64,000 bases of DNA from the NCBI GenBank assembly GCA_014905825.1, contig JACGCN010000011.1:434001-498000 (forward strand), read 5' to 3'. Below are positions 1 through 11,826 of the stretch, piece by piece (within the stretch, counting starts at the first letter, position 1; each line of letters starts with the position of its first letter). Source of the DNA: Lyophyllum atratum. Taxonomy: Eukaryota > Basidiomycota > Agaricomycetes > Agaricales > Lyophyllaceae. The notes under the pieces are model-generated. The model saw only the letters and a program-made list of their open reading frames with translations. It searched no databases and had not been told where the DNA came from. The position numbers were made by a program, and so were the translations under genes.

Positions 1-684
1 CCTACCTCCTCCTTGACCTCACTCCACTTGGTTGTCGCAAGAATGATGTTCGGGGCTGCGTTGGGGCCGCATAGCTTATTGAACATATCTAGGTTCTTCC
101 GCGCGGTCCCCATCATACGAGTCTGGGTGATTTCGTGCAAGTAAATGAGCCCAGCAAGTGTCATATCTGCGTCGTAGCTAGAACGACGTCGTCAATAAGA
201 ACTCACATGATAGAAAAGAGTAGGTTGTAAATACGATTGAGCAAGCCAAACTGCGATCCGCCTCAGAATTTCTCGATCGTCTTGATTTGTGTCGTCGAAG
301 CCCGGAGTGTCCACGATAACAAGGCGCCGGTCGGGATGTTGAGGGTGAGGAAGGATATAGTGTTGGACTTGAGCCGTCTCGGATTGAAGATCATGGCCAA
401 CCTTTGCAACATTCCGGCCAACAAGTGCGTTGATGAACTGCAAATCACTAAACGTGAGCTCGTAGGTAGACATGTATTGGAGAGTATGCTAACAGTGCTT
501 TTGCCGGCTCCAGTTGCACCCATAACCCTAGAAAGCTGGTCAGCGGAATTTATACTTCGGAACAACATAAGACGTACGGCACGACGAGATCGGTTTCCTT
601 GGGATCCTTCATGAAGTTGTCACTTGGTTTGACTTCCTCCTTCTTCCATGTATTTGCGTGTTTTCTCTTCGAACTTTTGGTCAT
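1..684 (-). CDS. AIG1-like P-loop GTPase, 3' part beyond window edge
   Basis: Partial gene. Exons read as 684-578, 527-494, 437-235 and 177 to beyond base 1, all with GT-AG junctions. The start at 684 gives a lysine-rich N-terminus followed by the conserved KETD-VVP lead-in seen in the paralogue at 13.9 kb. The 34-nt exon 2 encodes only the P-loop, GATGAGKST (G1). Exon 3 carries FINALVG and the G3 motif DTPGFDD; exon 4 carries the YLHEIT segment and ATTKW, the family's G4-like motif. It probably binds GTP and acts as a switch at a membrane, as AIG1/GIMAP proteins do; no substrate or partner is visible. Most similar in the window to the 13.9-kb gene (TARKNLDM, LCG, TTKWS). The C-terminal tail is missing because the window begins inside exon 4. 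Confidence 0.85.
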
Positions 685-1085
685 GACGGTATCTGGATGA
701 AGGCCGTTGAAGTTATGAGATGCTAAGTTGTTGATGTCGCGTAGGCGAAGGTGGGAGGGAGAGATCGACGACGCATAAGTGTTCACATAACCTTATTGTT
801 TCCGAGTCCTTCTGCAAACAACGAGGTTTACATTCAGGGCGCCCAGAGGCTTAATGTTCGCAAGCCTCGTGTCCGATCAATAACGTAATGTTGCGTGGCC
901 TTACCATGTTCTCCTGCCCTTTCCCCGCAGGATGAGGACAGACATCCTGGACATCATAACAGGAAACTCCGTCCCAACTCTCTCGATCCATGCTGTAACC
1001 ACAGCACATCAAGCAAAATGTATGTATCAGGTGACAGATACATGCAACTAACCGTAGGCAGATGAGCGTGTCCACACATTATCCA
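685..1085. other. Intergenic, no gene seen
   Basis: Lies upstream of the partial GTPase and downstream of the P-loop/TM gene. It contains only a short minus-strand open frame (851-1075) without recognisable motifs or splice context. Presumably the promoter of the GTPase and the 3' UTR of nothing obvious. Confidence 0.5.
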
Positions 1086-2610
1086 TCAGCTAGGGAACTT
1101 GAAGAGAAGCCCGAAACCCATCCCCACGATAAACCCGCCAAGGAGAGCACTACGTACATTTGAATCTCCTATGGTTTCAATGAGAAGCGAGAATGATCGC
1201 CGAAGGCGAGCACGTAGCGGCCCGACAAGTGATACCGTGAGCATAACGAGCGATGGAATGTGCAAAGGGTCGTAATGTGAATCGCTCAAGCAAGAATGCG
1301 AGGATTCCTCGACAAGAAGGTGATCGTCATGGGTCGAGCGCTGCAAGGTGCGCTCTGTGACGGTTCCTTCTCGCAAGCGCCTTGCGACGTCCTGAGATAA
1401 ACTGGTCACCCACTCTGCCTCCCATTTCGACTTGCTCCAAGGCATGCCGTCCGGATTCCGATGATGCGAAATTTCCTTTCGCGATGTGTGAATATCTTCT
1501 GAAGTTCGCTCGACTTCGCGCCATCGAAGAAAACGGTCCGTGGCTTCACTCCGAAGGACCGCAATGGTTTCCGGAGAATGGAAGAGGCCAGTACGTAGAG
1601 CTATTGCAGACGATGGACGGAATGATGATAGTTTCGTATGTGGTGACAGCTGGCTGGTGGACATGCGAGGAAGAACAATGACGGGTATCTCGGGACCGAG
1701 AGTATCAAGTATTAGATTGTCCAATACTGTAGGCGCTAAATTGCAGATATGTGAGCCGCCTCCGTCGATGAAAAGTACACATAACCTACGTGATGGTAGC
1801 AAGAATATGAGCGCAGTGTACATTGGTGTGGACGATGACGAAACAAGACCTGCTAATAGAGGAGAGGGGTTATATGTGGGTTTCAAGATGTCAGACACAG
1901 TATAAAAAGGTGTTCGGATTATGGACTGCAAAGTTTGGAGCAGTTCGTCAGGCTGTTATTGGGCCATATCAGTATGACACGCCGCACGACTATGAAAAGA
2001 GACGCACATCTACCGCAGGTTCATAACCTGACAATTCAACAATTTCCACATTCCGAGTAGCCTCGAACTTCTCAAGTCCGTGCGCATCTCGGTGCTCTAT
2101 CCAATCTGTGGAAGCATGGATTATTCTTCCGTGATCTGCATTCTCCCAGGTGCCCACTTCAACGACATCTTCATTATCCTCAAGTAAGATTCCGGAGAGG
2201 AAGCTTTTGCCGGCCCCTTTGCTTCCGAGGACCAGAATTCTTAGATCACCCACAGTTTGGCCATACGGGGTCGGTCTACGGAGAGCCGCTGGAAGCGTCA
2301 GCGAGGGGATTACGAGTCCCTGTGTCGAGTCTCTCGCATGTGGATGTTCTGACGGAGGGTGTGAATGTGGTGGGCTCGCGGCTGCTGAGCTGAAGAAGAA
2401 GGATGAGGAGACCGAGGGTAAGGACGATACCGAATCAGACGAAGGGCTGTCCGGAGGCGAGGGTAGGGTACTGGAACGTGGAGAAGATGGCACTGAGACA
2501 CTTGCACTTGGATTGAGATGTGCTGCCAGTGGTAGTGAATCAGGAAGATGGTGGCAAGAACGGATCGTCGATACACTTGTGCTAATACTTTCCTCCATCC
2601 GGCCTTGCAT
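1086..2610 (-). CDS. P-loop NTPase-like protein with C-terminal membrane anchor
   Basis: Two exons: 2610-2008 and 1952-1086, joined by a 55-nt GT-AG intron; the join reads PAVD-PDELLQTLQ. The N-terminal third is a Ser/Pro-rich low-complexity region. It is followed by a beta strand and Walker A motif, LVLGSKGAGKSF. The second exon reads FYTVSDIL, LYTALIFLLPSRR-like segments and ends with one hydrophobic helix (LLGGFIVGMGFGLLF) close to the stop, which suggests a tail-anchored protein. No DTPG or TTKW motif is present, so it is not one of the AIG1-like copies although it lies beside one. I do not recognise a named family; a lineage-specific P-loop protein is the best description. The start could be 2610 or the in-frame ATG at 2598. 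Confidence 0.7.
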
Positions 2611-2934
2611 ATGAAGTAGAGGAGATGGAGGTGGGAGTGGACGGGCACAAGGAAGCTGTTCAGGAATGGTGCCATACCCTGATCTGCAACATAATACACG
2701 TGGCCCTATAAATCTGATAAGATAAGATATCGATACTGTACAGCCGTGGCCGCGATTGTACTCACAATGTCTCATGCAAGTGTGCAATGCTTGGGCCATG
2801 CTGTGGCATTTGAATGGACGGATTGAGGCTTCCTTGTGCGCACCTCCGACGAGAGTAATCAAGTCAATATATAAATATCAGCTGGTACAAGATGCGTAAA
2901 TCGGCCCTCCATCGCTTGAAGGCTTCGAGCCTTA
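2611..2934. other. Intergenic spacer
   Basis: Short spacer between the P-loop/TM gene and the stop of the first GH31 gene. It holds the promoter of the former and the 3' UTR of the latter. Nothing else seen. An in-frame upstream extension of the P-loop gene to about 2862 exists but lacks support. Confidence 0.4.
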
Positions 2935-5900
2935 TCACAAATTGCCATTAAATATGTCCTCTTTGCTTCCAATATAGAAAACCGGAATTTCATCGAGTCC
3001 AGCGCTAACGTTTACAAAATTTCCGCCACTGCCGAACGCTTTGTCTGACCACCTAAATTCCTCACTGTTATGGGATCACCACTAGCCGCAGAGCTGATAT
3101 TCAGGCTTACCAGTGAGTCCAAGAGAAATTCAGCGCCACGAGCTCCGCCGAAAGGGCAGGAAGATAAACTTCTTTGGCTGTAATATTCGGCTCCCCGACA
3201 GGTGCAACAAGTAATCGGGGGCCTATGACAGCATTCGATATCGTTCCCCCACGGAAACGGTAACTAAATACTTACCGAACATGAATTGATGAACGATAGC
3301 TGGGTCATTGGCCGCAGTTCCTTCAACAACGAAGGCGTCAGAGAGAGAAAAGTCATAGTATAACGGCCGCATTATCGTCTTTCCCGTTTGCTGCAGCAAC
3401 TCGAAAAGTTTCTTGACATAAGGAATGAGCTGATAGCGGAGCTTGATGTACTGCGTGCAACGTTATAGTAGCAAGTTATCAGCCGGGGGAGAAGATCGTT
3501 AGAGTACCTGCTTTATAATGACGAAGTTCGCATCTCCGTATGACCAAGGCTTTCATCGTCGTGAGCATCAGGTCATCTGAGAGGAGAAAAGTCCTGACCT
3601 CGTTCCCGCACGGATTCGCCTCTGGTGGGGAGGTGACTCTGGGAAGATTGCAGCTTCGAGAACTGCAAGCCCGCGTCAACACATAACTTTAGCAAACGCG
3701 TGGTTGTGTATACCCATGTGCTCGTGTCTGGTTCAAAATGAGAGCAGGCCGGGGCTAGTCTAGTCAACTTAAAACATACATATGGAAGGAAAACGCCCAT
3801 GGCAAACCAACGGACAAAAAGCTCACGTCCCTGGTGACTGATCAATCACAGATATTTAGTTAATGAGGATCTGTAAACTTACGCTAGCGCTGTCAATGTT
3901 TAATCCCGAAAATCCACCGATGTCAAGAGTCCAGGACGATATACCAGAAGCCGCCACAGAAACCCCAGCTGTGATTTGCTGCAATAAGACATCAAACCTA
4001 GAGTCCGTATCCCCGCTCCACATATACGAGCAAAAGCGCTGGCCTCCCGCAAAGGTACTCCGCGTTAACGACATAAATTGACAAGAGGTCGACGCGGCAG
4101 TAGTGCCCGTCAAGTTGTGTAGCCCTTCGTCTATAGCTTGTTGATGCAGCCACGGGTACATTTTACCCGTCCCTTCTTGAGTTCCAATGAAGTATTGTGC
4201 AAAGGATCGAGCGTAAGGAATCGACGAGATTGATTGACCATCTAAGCACAATTCAGCAGCGATATGATGAAGCTCATTTTTCCTCACTGTTCTCAAAAGG
4301 TTCCCCCAAGGTACCACCTAGATTAGGAAGTTATGTCAACTTGCTTCAACGCGTTACTGATAATATACACCAACCATCAGCTTGGTCAATCCAAAAGTTA
4401 TGGATCTCCTTGGAAAAGTAACTATCGTTCAGTCGTCTCCCTGTCCGTAATTTTAGTTGAGTGGGTTTCATAGACAATTCGATAACCAACATAAGAATTC
4501 GCGAGCAGCAGGGTTTGTCGAATCGACTGTGATGCCATCATCAATATCGAGATTCAGCTGAACGGGAGAAGAAAATGCTAGCCCACCTAGCCGGGTGTAT
4601 ACCCCTTCAAACGAATCTTGCACGCCAGGACCATCTCTTGTAGTGGCCAAGAAGCCATTTCTCTGTAGTGTGAGATAATTCACGGAAGCATCTTGCACGC
4701 TAGGCCACAAAGACACCATCATTTCGGCGCCAGTCAGACGTTTTACCTCCGCCGCCATGCTGGCCGGGTCCGGAAAGAACTGAGGGTCGAACGACCTGAA
4801 TGATCGTTGAAGGCACAGAAACGGAATGAAAGGGTGAGATATACCAGTCTCCTTGAAACTTCCAGGCAAAAAAGTCTGTAGGACATGGCGATTGTCAAGG
4901 ACAGAAACCTCCTAGATATGTTCTTTGTACTTACCGACAACGATCAGAGAAACATTCACTTGCTCGTCATGAAATCTCTGCGCCACGTCGAGTACCTGCG
5001 TTTGGTTGAAATATCGTAATTTAGATTGTTGGTAGCCTAGCATAAAGTCTGGAGGTGTCGGCTGACGGCCTAGTCGAAAATGTTTTTATTAAAAATGCCC
5101 AATAATCAAAGGCTTGCCTGTAACTCCAGTGTACTGTTTCTGCAAAGCGTCATAATTTCCGGGTTCCGAAGTCGTTCTGAGAAAATGTCAGTTTGATTAT
5201 AGGGATAGTATGGCTTGAATCTCACATGTAGTAGTCCACGACGGTCGCTTCGCTTGCGATGAAGCGAGTCCTGAGGGGACTAAATTCTACAACACAGAGC
5301 ATTGAAGATAGGTGACTGACATGAGCCGAGCGATAACTGACCTAGGCTTCCTTGGCCAGGCATATTGAAGAATTGAAGATATCCCTAATGCAGTTGCGGT
5401 GATTAGTGATTTGTTGTCAACAGCAGGCGCTGACTGACCTTGTTCGACATATAGACGGGGAGAGTGACATGCGAATTATAATTGATCAAATCGACGACTT
5501 GGCCTTTCTTATTGACGGAGTGATCATTACAACAAGCCTGTTGACCAGCACCATAGAACTGTTCGTCGGAAGTGGAACTGAACGCAAATTGGGCAGAAAA
5601 TGAAGGAGCGCGAAAGTCCTGGACATAGTATCTAGAGGGTAGCGCCTTCGTGTCTGAAAACTCCGAAGTAAGCAGAGTGGTTGATCCATTCGTCTCTACA
5701 CGAAGGAATGAGATTCTTCCGCCGGATACACGGGCCACGAGGTTCCCATTTCGGATAGAGGCGCTCCCCTGGAAAGGAAGAGTGATATCATGAGTCAAGC
5801 CCTGATTTCCTCCAGGACCTTCCAAAGGCGGGTCAATCAATGCAGACGGCTCGTTCCCAGTGGGATCTCTCAAGAGACTGGCCCGGACGCGAATCCCGTG

Positions 5901-6095
5901 TTCACCGAAGGGCTAAGGTCATTATTGTTCAGGACAAGTTGTGCCATGGGATAGTCGAGGACGTGCCTGGATGTAAAGGCGCTCGAATCCATTCTGTAAC
6001 TTAATACCAGTGGAGTTTGGCTGGAAGTATGTAGAGTTTGACGTTGCGAGGATGCTGCTCGTAGCGGTTAACAGGGCTAAGGGGTTACTAAACAT
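2935..6095 (-). CDS. Secreted GH31 family glycosidase, tandem copy 1
   Basis: Intron-rich gene of about thirteen exons. The start at 6095 opens a signal-like peptide (MFSNPLALLTATSSILA) and mature YFQPNSTGIKLQNGFERLYIQ-type N-terminus. Landmarks in order: FYGAGQQ, TPPDFMLGYQQSKLRY, VVDFFAWKFQGDW, the nucleophile region HNFWIDQADGG, the acid/base region WSGDTDSRFDVL, SWTLDIGGF, and the C-terminal beta domain ending PVFYIGSKEDIFNGNL. GH31 enzymes hydrolyse terminal alpha-glucosides or alpha-xylosides; the exact substrate is not visible. Copy 2 (6618-9771) is collinear and very similar. Two introns use GC instead of GT donors (donors at 5967 and 5117) where copy 2 has GT. I found no in-frame stop that splicing does not remove, so it appears intact. 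Confidence 0.85.
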
Positions 6096-6617
6096 GGTTC
6101 TTCTAAAAGAACAGAAGCGACGAGGGAGCTTTATATTGCACCTCGAGCGCGGACCGTCTCTTCCGCCTAGAGAAGACCTCGGAGAAGGTGTGGTAAACCA
6201 TATGACGGTTTTAACGAACGCAACTCAAAGTGGAGTGAGCTTTCTCACCAGTCATCGACCTTCGCATCGACCTTACTGGACTAGTCAAGTCGGACAGAGT
6301 TCCATAGCAGGCGTCTAGGCTAATTATAAGAACCTTCCGAATCGGAAGAGAATAGAGGTTCGTTTCCAGGTTGCCCTAGCGGGAACGACTGCGGTCGTTA
6401 ATCTTTCGTTATTCACCAATGTCCCACCTGCCAACCTATGGACATACGTAGATCACTCGAATACAGTTGAATAGTTACTGGAGTACTTACGGAAAGCGGG
6501 CTAAATGAGGCTCGACTTCAATATTCACTGTTCCCCAAAAAGACGCAAAGCAGAAACTTGCATTCCACAACAACTGTTGACAACATCACTAGAATCTTTG
6601 ACACCAGATGGGAAAAA
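6096..6617. other. Promoter region of GH31 copy 1
   Basis: Intergenic between the two GH31 genes. On the minus strand an AATATAAAG TATA-like box (6138-6130) lies about 35 nt upstream of the start codon, preceded by a CGG-N10-CCG inverted site. No additional gene seen. Confidence 0.5.
6150..6165 (-). promoter_or_regulatory. CGG-N10-CCG inverted site before GH31 copy 1
   Basis: The two inverted triplets are 6150-6152 and 6163-6165. The spacing fits binding by a Zn2Cys6 zinc-cluster regulator dimer. It lies 55 nt upstream of the start codon and just upstream of the TATA-like box. The same site with near-identical core (GCGGACCG...TCCGCC) precedes copy 2. The regulator is not known. Confidence 0.45.
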
Positions 6618-9600
6618 TCAAATATCTCCACGCAGTATGTCCTCCTTCGATCCAAGATAAAACACCGGGATCTCGTCGAGTCTCGCGCTGACGTTCACAA
6701 ACTTGCCACCCGTTCCGAAGTCTTTATCGGACCACCTATATGCGACACGTGAATAGACGAAAGTTAAGAAAAACAGCACGAACCAGTGGGTCCATGTGAG
6801 CTTCTGTTCCAGGTTGGTACTTGGTATGCGTGGCAAATAAACTTCTTTTACGGTAACATTGGGTTCTCCGACCGGCGCTACGAGTAAACGTGGGCCTAAC
6901 GTAGTCTTTGAGAATGCGGGATTGCATAGAACAATAATGATTCGCACCAAACATATACTGATGCACAACAGATGGATTGTTGAATCGTGTTCCCTCCACG
7001 ACGAATAGGTCAGAGTGGGAGAAATCGTAGTAGAGCGGCCGCATTATGGTCTTCCCAGTTTGCTGTAACGTACGGAACAGAGTCTTGACGTAGGGCACAA
7101 GTTGGTATCGCAGCTCGATGTACTGGGCTCGGTGTCATGGCTAGATTCAAGCAAGCAATTCGATAGAAGGCTCACCTTCTTGATGATGACGAAGTTATCA
7201 GCACCGTAAGACCATGGCTGTGAATGAATTGAGGTCAGAGCTTGAGTAGTGACGTGAAAGTTTCGAAGATTCACTTCGTTTCCACAAGGATTAGCATGTG
7301 GTGGAGAAGTTTCTCTCGTAATGTTACAGGTCCGAGTCCTTAATAGATGGAGGTCAGTCTGCGAAAAAAGATCCCAACATGGCTTCCTCACCCATGCACA
7401 CGCGTCTAGGTCGTCAAAATCAGCATGTAAATTGAAATACTCATTGCAGATACATACAAATGGAAGGAATACTCCCATAGCAAACCACCGTACGAAGAGT
7501 TCACGCCCCTAGAGGATGCGTATCAATATGCATATGAAAGACTTTCTGAGCCATCCTCACTTCTGGGGTATCAATGTTGAGACCTGCAAATCCGCCAATG
7601 TCAAGCGTCCACGATGAGATTCCAGAAGCAGCTACGGATACACCAGATGTAATTTGCTGCAGGAGAACATCAAACCTAGAATCCGTGTCTCCGCTCCAGA
7701 GGTACGAGCAGAAGCGTTGTCCACCGGCAAAGGTGCTTCTTGTCAGCGACATGTATTGACACGACGTTGCCCTTGCATCCATGCCTGTGAGGTTCCGGAA
7801 GCCTTCGTCGATAGCTTGCTGATGTAGCCAAGGATACATTTTTCCTGTCGCTTCTTGTGTCCCAATAAAGTATTGAGCAAAAGACCGAGCAAATGGGATC
7901 GAGGAGATAGCTTGGCCATCTGCAGATGATGGATGAGGGGAGACCAGATTCAGAACTGTAGATAGACGTTACTATTCTCAAACGGTTCTCCCAATGTACC
8001 GCCTAAAGAAGAAAAATGAGGAAGAAGTACGTATACTCAGCAAGAAACGGACCATCTGCCTGATCGATCCAGAAATTATGTATACCCTGCGAGAAGTAGC
8101 TTTCGTTCAGTCGTTTCCCTTTTGATATTTTCCTCGTCAAATCGATCATGCAACAATTGCGCCGAAGAGCTCACAAATGAAGTCCCGAGCCGCAGGATTC
8201 GTCGAGTCCACTTCAGAGCACGGACCGTCAGCGGAATCCAACTCGTTTGAAAATGAAAGCCACCCACCAAGTCCGGTGTATACGCCTTCGAATGAATCTT
8301 GAACCCCGGGACCGTCTCTAGTCGTCGCCAGAAGACCCTGTTGCTGCAGGGAAATATAGTTGACCGAGAGATCCTCGACGCTTGGCCACATCGATACCAT
8401 CATCTCCGCGCCAGTTAAACGCTTGACCTCGGCCGCCATGCCAGCAGGGTCCGGGAAAAACTGGGGATCGAATGACCTGCGCAGAATTGAGTATTCGTGA
8501 AAATTTATCGGGGTGAGAGCGCACCAGTCGCCCTGAAATTTCCAAGCGAAGAAGTCTGATTACATAGTCCCAAATTAGATGGTACCTGCGGAGGGTGAAC
8601 GATCTCGTACCGACGACAATTAACGAGACTTTAACTTGCTCATCGTGAAAGCGTTGGGCCAATTTTATGACCTGCGTCTGGTTATAATACCTGAGCTTTG
8701 ATTGCTGGTAGCCTAACATGAAGTCGGGCGGAGTCGGTTGCCGTCCTGATTTTCACCAATGAGCTTCGACAATTTCCTACCTTGAAAGAAGCTTACCTGT
8801 GACCGCTGTATACTGCTCTTGCAATGCATCATAGTCTCCTGGATCTGCGGTGGTACTGGTGCCAAAGTTACCAACAGGGAAAGCTTCGGCAAACGAATGA
8901 CATACATGTAATAATCGACGACTGTCGCCTCACTGGTCTCGAAGCGTGTGCGAAGGTGGCCAAATTCTACGTCATAGCTTAAGAGAGTAACTTAATGTTT
9001 GGAAAGGATGCATACCCAATCGTCCTTGACTAGGCATATTGAAGAATTGAAGATATCCCTGTTGCCAAAACCAATGAGGCGTGTCGTGCTAGGTGTGACG
9101 AGGCTCACTTACCTTGTCCGACATGTAGACAGGAAGCGTCACATGAGAGTTGTAATTGATCAGATCCACCACTTGTCCTTTCTTGTTGACCGAATGGTCC
9201 TTACAACACTCCTGCTGGCCAGCTCCATAGAACTGCTCATCAGGCGTCGAACTAAATGCAAACTGCGCTGCGAAAGACGATGAGCGGAAGTCCTGCGTAT
9301 AATATCTCGACGGTAGCGATTTCGTGTCAGAGTATTCTGATGTCAATAAAGAAGTCGTTCCATTCGCTTCGACACGCAAAAACGAGAGGACCCCGCGTGA
9401 AACTTGGGCAATGAGCCTTCCATTCCGCAGGGAGGCGCTGCCTTGAAAAGGTAAAGTGATATCATGTGCTAGTCCCTGGTTCCCCCCAGGACCCTCCAAC
9501 GGGGGGTCGAAGAAGGCGGACGGCTCATTTCCCGTGGGATCTCTAAGGAGGCTCGCACGAACGCGTATGCCATGGTTCCCAAACGGCTGTTTACACGTGG

Positions 9601-9771
9601 GACTGTGAACATTGGGCCCACGGGAAGTCTGGAAGGCCTTACCTGGATGTACACACGCTCGAAACCGTTCTGTAATTTGATGCCAGTTGAGTTAGGCTGG
9701 AAATAAGATGCATTGTTCGCTGCAAGGATGCTGGTAGTAGCTGCCAGTAGATGCAGCGTGTTACCAAACAT
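6618..9771 (-). CDS. Secreted GH31 family glycosidase, tandem copy 2
   Basis: Collinear with copy 1. The start at 9771 gives MFGNTLHLLAATTSILA, a signal-like peptide, then NASYFQPNSTG. Key segments: FYGAGQQ, DFMLGYQQSKLRY, VVDFFAWKFQGDWRFDP, HNFWIDQADGG (nucleophile Asp within WID), WSGDTDSRFDVL (general acid Asp), TLDIGGFAGL, ANPCGNE, PLYYDFSHSD and the C-terminus PVFYLGSKEDILRGDI. All inspected introns are GT-AG. The motif around the nucleophile is D-Q-A-D rather than the D-M-N-E of classical alpha-glucosidases, so a maltase label is not safe; alpha-xylosidase or another alpha-glycosidase is possible. The tandem position and shared promoter site suggest co-regulation with copy 1. Confidence 0.87.
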
Positions 9772-9833
9772 GATGTCGACGGCGGCAATGGAAAATGAGG
9801 CATCGCACTTAAGTATCATCGTGATGGAAAAGG

Positions 9834-9849
9834 CGGACCGCGACCTCCG
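9834..9849 (-). promoter_or_regulatory. CGG-N10-CCG inverted site before GH31 copy 2
   Basis: The triplets are 9834-9836 and 9847-9849, inside the larger inverted repeat GGCGGA-N8-TCCGCC. It sits 63 nt upstream of the start codon. Its conservation between two otherwise diverged promoters suggests a shared zinc-cluster transcription factor. Confidence 0.45.
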
Positions 9850-10062
9850 CCTCAGAAGGCAAGGCACTACGGCAGTCTGAGTGATCAGAATCCCAACCGT
9901 GTCACATGGTGCTGGTGGTGGGTTCGATTCAAAGGAAGGCAAAGGAATGATTGAAGAGGACCAGTCCGACTTTCCGCAGAGGGTTCAGAATATGCTATAC
10001 TGCTGCTTAATGTACAGTTATTCGCCGTCGATGAGTTCCTGGAATAATTCGGACCATAGCGA

Positions 10063-11397
10063 TCATCCTTGGAAAGCAATCCCGGCTTTCGAAGTCTCTG
10101 CCAACCCTCCGCCGGCAAAACCAGTTCCTGATGGTCATCGATATGTCAGAGAAGAAGCCTCAAAGGGATATCAACGATCAACGTTACCTTCCCTCTTTAA
10201 CTCCACGATGTCTTTCTCCTTTAGCTGTTTATCGCAAACGATGCATTGCTTGGCGGGGCGAACGAGCGAATCGGTGCAGGTTTTACATGTGACATGGCCA
10301 CATGGCTTCATCGCTGAAATTCCATGATCAGGACTCAAGTTAGGGAGAAAATAGATTCAAGGGCATACCGAACATAAGAACACTGTTTGAAAGGTGCTTT
10401 TTACATGATGGGCACATAGGTTCAGGCTCCTCCTGTTTTGACTTCTCGTCAACGCTCCCAGGCGTCGATTCCGTGGACCGCGAGGGTCCAGCGGTAGCAT
10501 TGTGATACGTGAATTTGACGGGTATGAGGTTCTTGAGACTGCAAGAGTGTGTTAGATCAAGAAAAATGTTTGATGCAAAGAAATCGCATACTCACGCGAT
10601 TGGGTGGGCCGGATTGCCTCCACGACAAGTTGTTTGAACTTTCACGTCCGTTAAGGATTTCGGAGGTCCCGATGAACTATATGTTGGCGTTAACGAAGGG
10701 AGCCAAAAATCGGGGAGCTTGTTTCGTAGCGCTTCAGCCTGTTCGCGTTCAATTTCCCGAAGAGCTGCCTCTTCCGCCTCTCGTGCAAGAGTTTCGACCG
10801 TTGATGAATCAAAAGCGAATTTACGTTTCATTCCTCTCGCTTCATAACGCTGCGTTAGAACAGTCAAGTTTCAGGAAAAAGGGACTCACATTCATCTGCA
10901 TCACCTCCAGATTTGGTTCCAGCAGCTGACGGTGCTCCAGATAACCCTAACTGTCCTTTCTCAAAATCTCGCAATACACGCTCTCGCGCGGCCTCCTTTG
11001 CTCTTTCCTTCTCTTCTTCAGCCTCTTCTTTGAGAGCCTCTAATTTCTGCTTCTGTCGCTGAATATCCTTCTTCTGTGACACTAGAGAGGTCAGCGTCGG
11101 AATCGATAGAATCTGCTGCGAACAGAACTCACAGAGGTCCGTGTAAACACACTCCTTACAGAATAGATGGCCCTCATTACAAGCCACAGGCTCTCGAGCA
11201 CGGTTCAAGCACAAAGCACATGCATCGAACCGTCGCATTGATTCATTTCCAAGACGTTGCTGGTTTCAAATCAGCGTTGGTGCTGATATTTGAGAATTGT
11301 TTAGTGTACGCACGCGTTTCGTCCCATAGTCCAATCTCTTATACTCAGCGTAGCTGAAGATAGACGAAGCTGTATTGTTCTTGCTGTGTTTTGTCAT
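10063..11397 (-). CDS. NOSIP-type RING/U-box E3 ubiquitin ligase
   Basis: Seven exons: 11397-11314, 11259-11133, 11091-10890, 10839-10596, 10538-10369, 10313-10188 and 10127-10063. The product starts MTKHSKNNTASSIFSYAEYK and has the split ring of nitric-oxide-synthase-interacting protein. The first half is an ACALCL...CNEGHLFCKECVY cysteine/histidine set. A long charged coiled coil follows (SQKKDIQRQKQKLEALKEE). The second half is MCPSCKKHL...PCGHVTCKTC...CIVCDKQL, ending GIAFQG. NOSIP orthologues act in the nucleus as ubiquitin ligases and associate with the spliceosome in fungi. The exon 3-4 join needs an AAG acceptor at 10840; the nearer CAG would put the frame into a stop. Confidence 0.9.
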
Positions 11398-11826
11398 TTC
11401 AGTACGAGAGGAGTAGTGGATTGAATTGAGGCTGAAGTAATAAATAATGACTAAGCGTGTACTCAAATGCTTCCGTGAGAAGTTCGGGGAAACCGCGCCG
11501 CAACCGCGCCGGCCCTTCTTGCCTTTGTCCTGCCTGCACTCAACCACGTTGCGCGAGGCGGCAGCTACCCCAGAACGAGGCAAATGCACCTGTGATTTAT
11601 TGCACGTTGCAGACTCTTGAAAAGGAGTTCGGGGATTGTGAAATCATGCCACTCCCCATCACCATCCCTCTGTCAGTCACCCGCTCGATCCTACTTTCAC
11701 GGTTAGACGATAATTTTCGAAGTATGCATTCATATCTATATGGCTATCGGAGATATCTGTTGACCTGTTTCTCGTGACTAGGCTTTGATAGACCTCCTAT
11801 ATAGATATCGCCACTCTCCGCCCATC
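11398..11826. other. Divergent promoter region
   Basis: Lies between the NOSIP start and the small secreted ORF. It contains CTATATAGATAT (about 11799-11810), a TATA-like element 17 nt upstream of the small ORF. No other gene seen. Confidence 0.4.

Noticed and set aside
2150..2614. 154-codon plus-strand open frame
   Set aside because: Shadow of the Ser/Pro-rich first exon of the P-loop/TM gene; Glu/Gly-rich only because of that composition.
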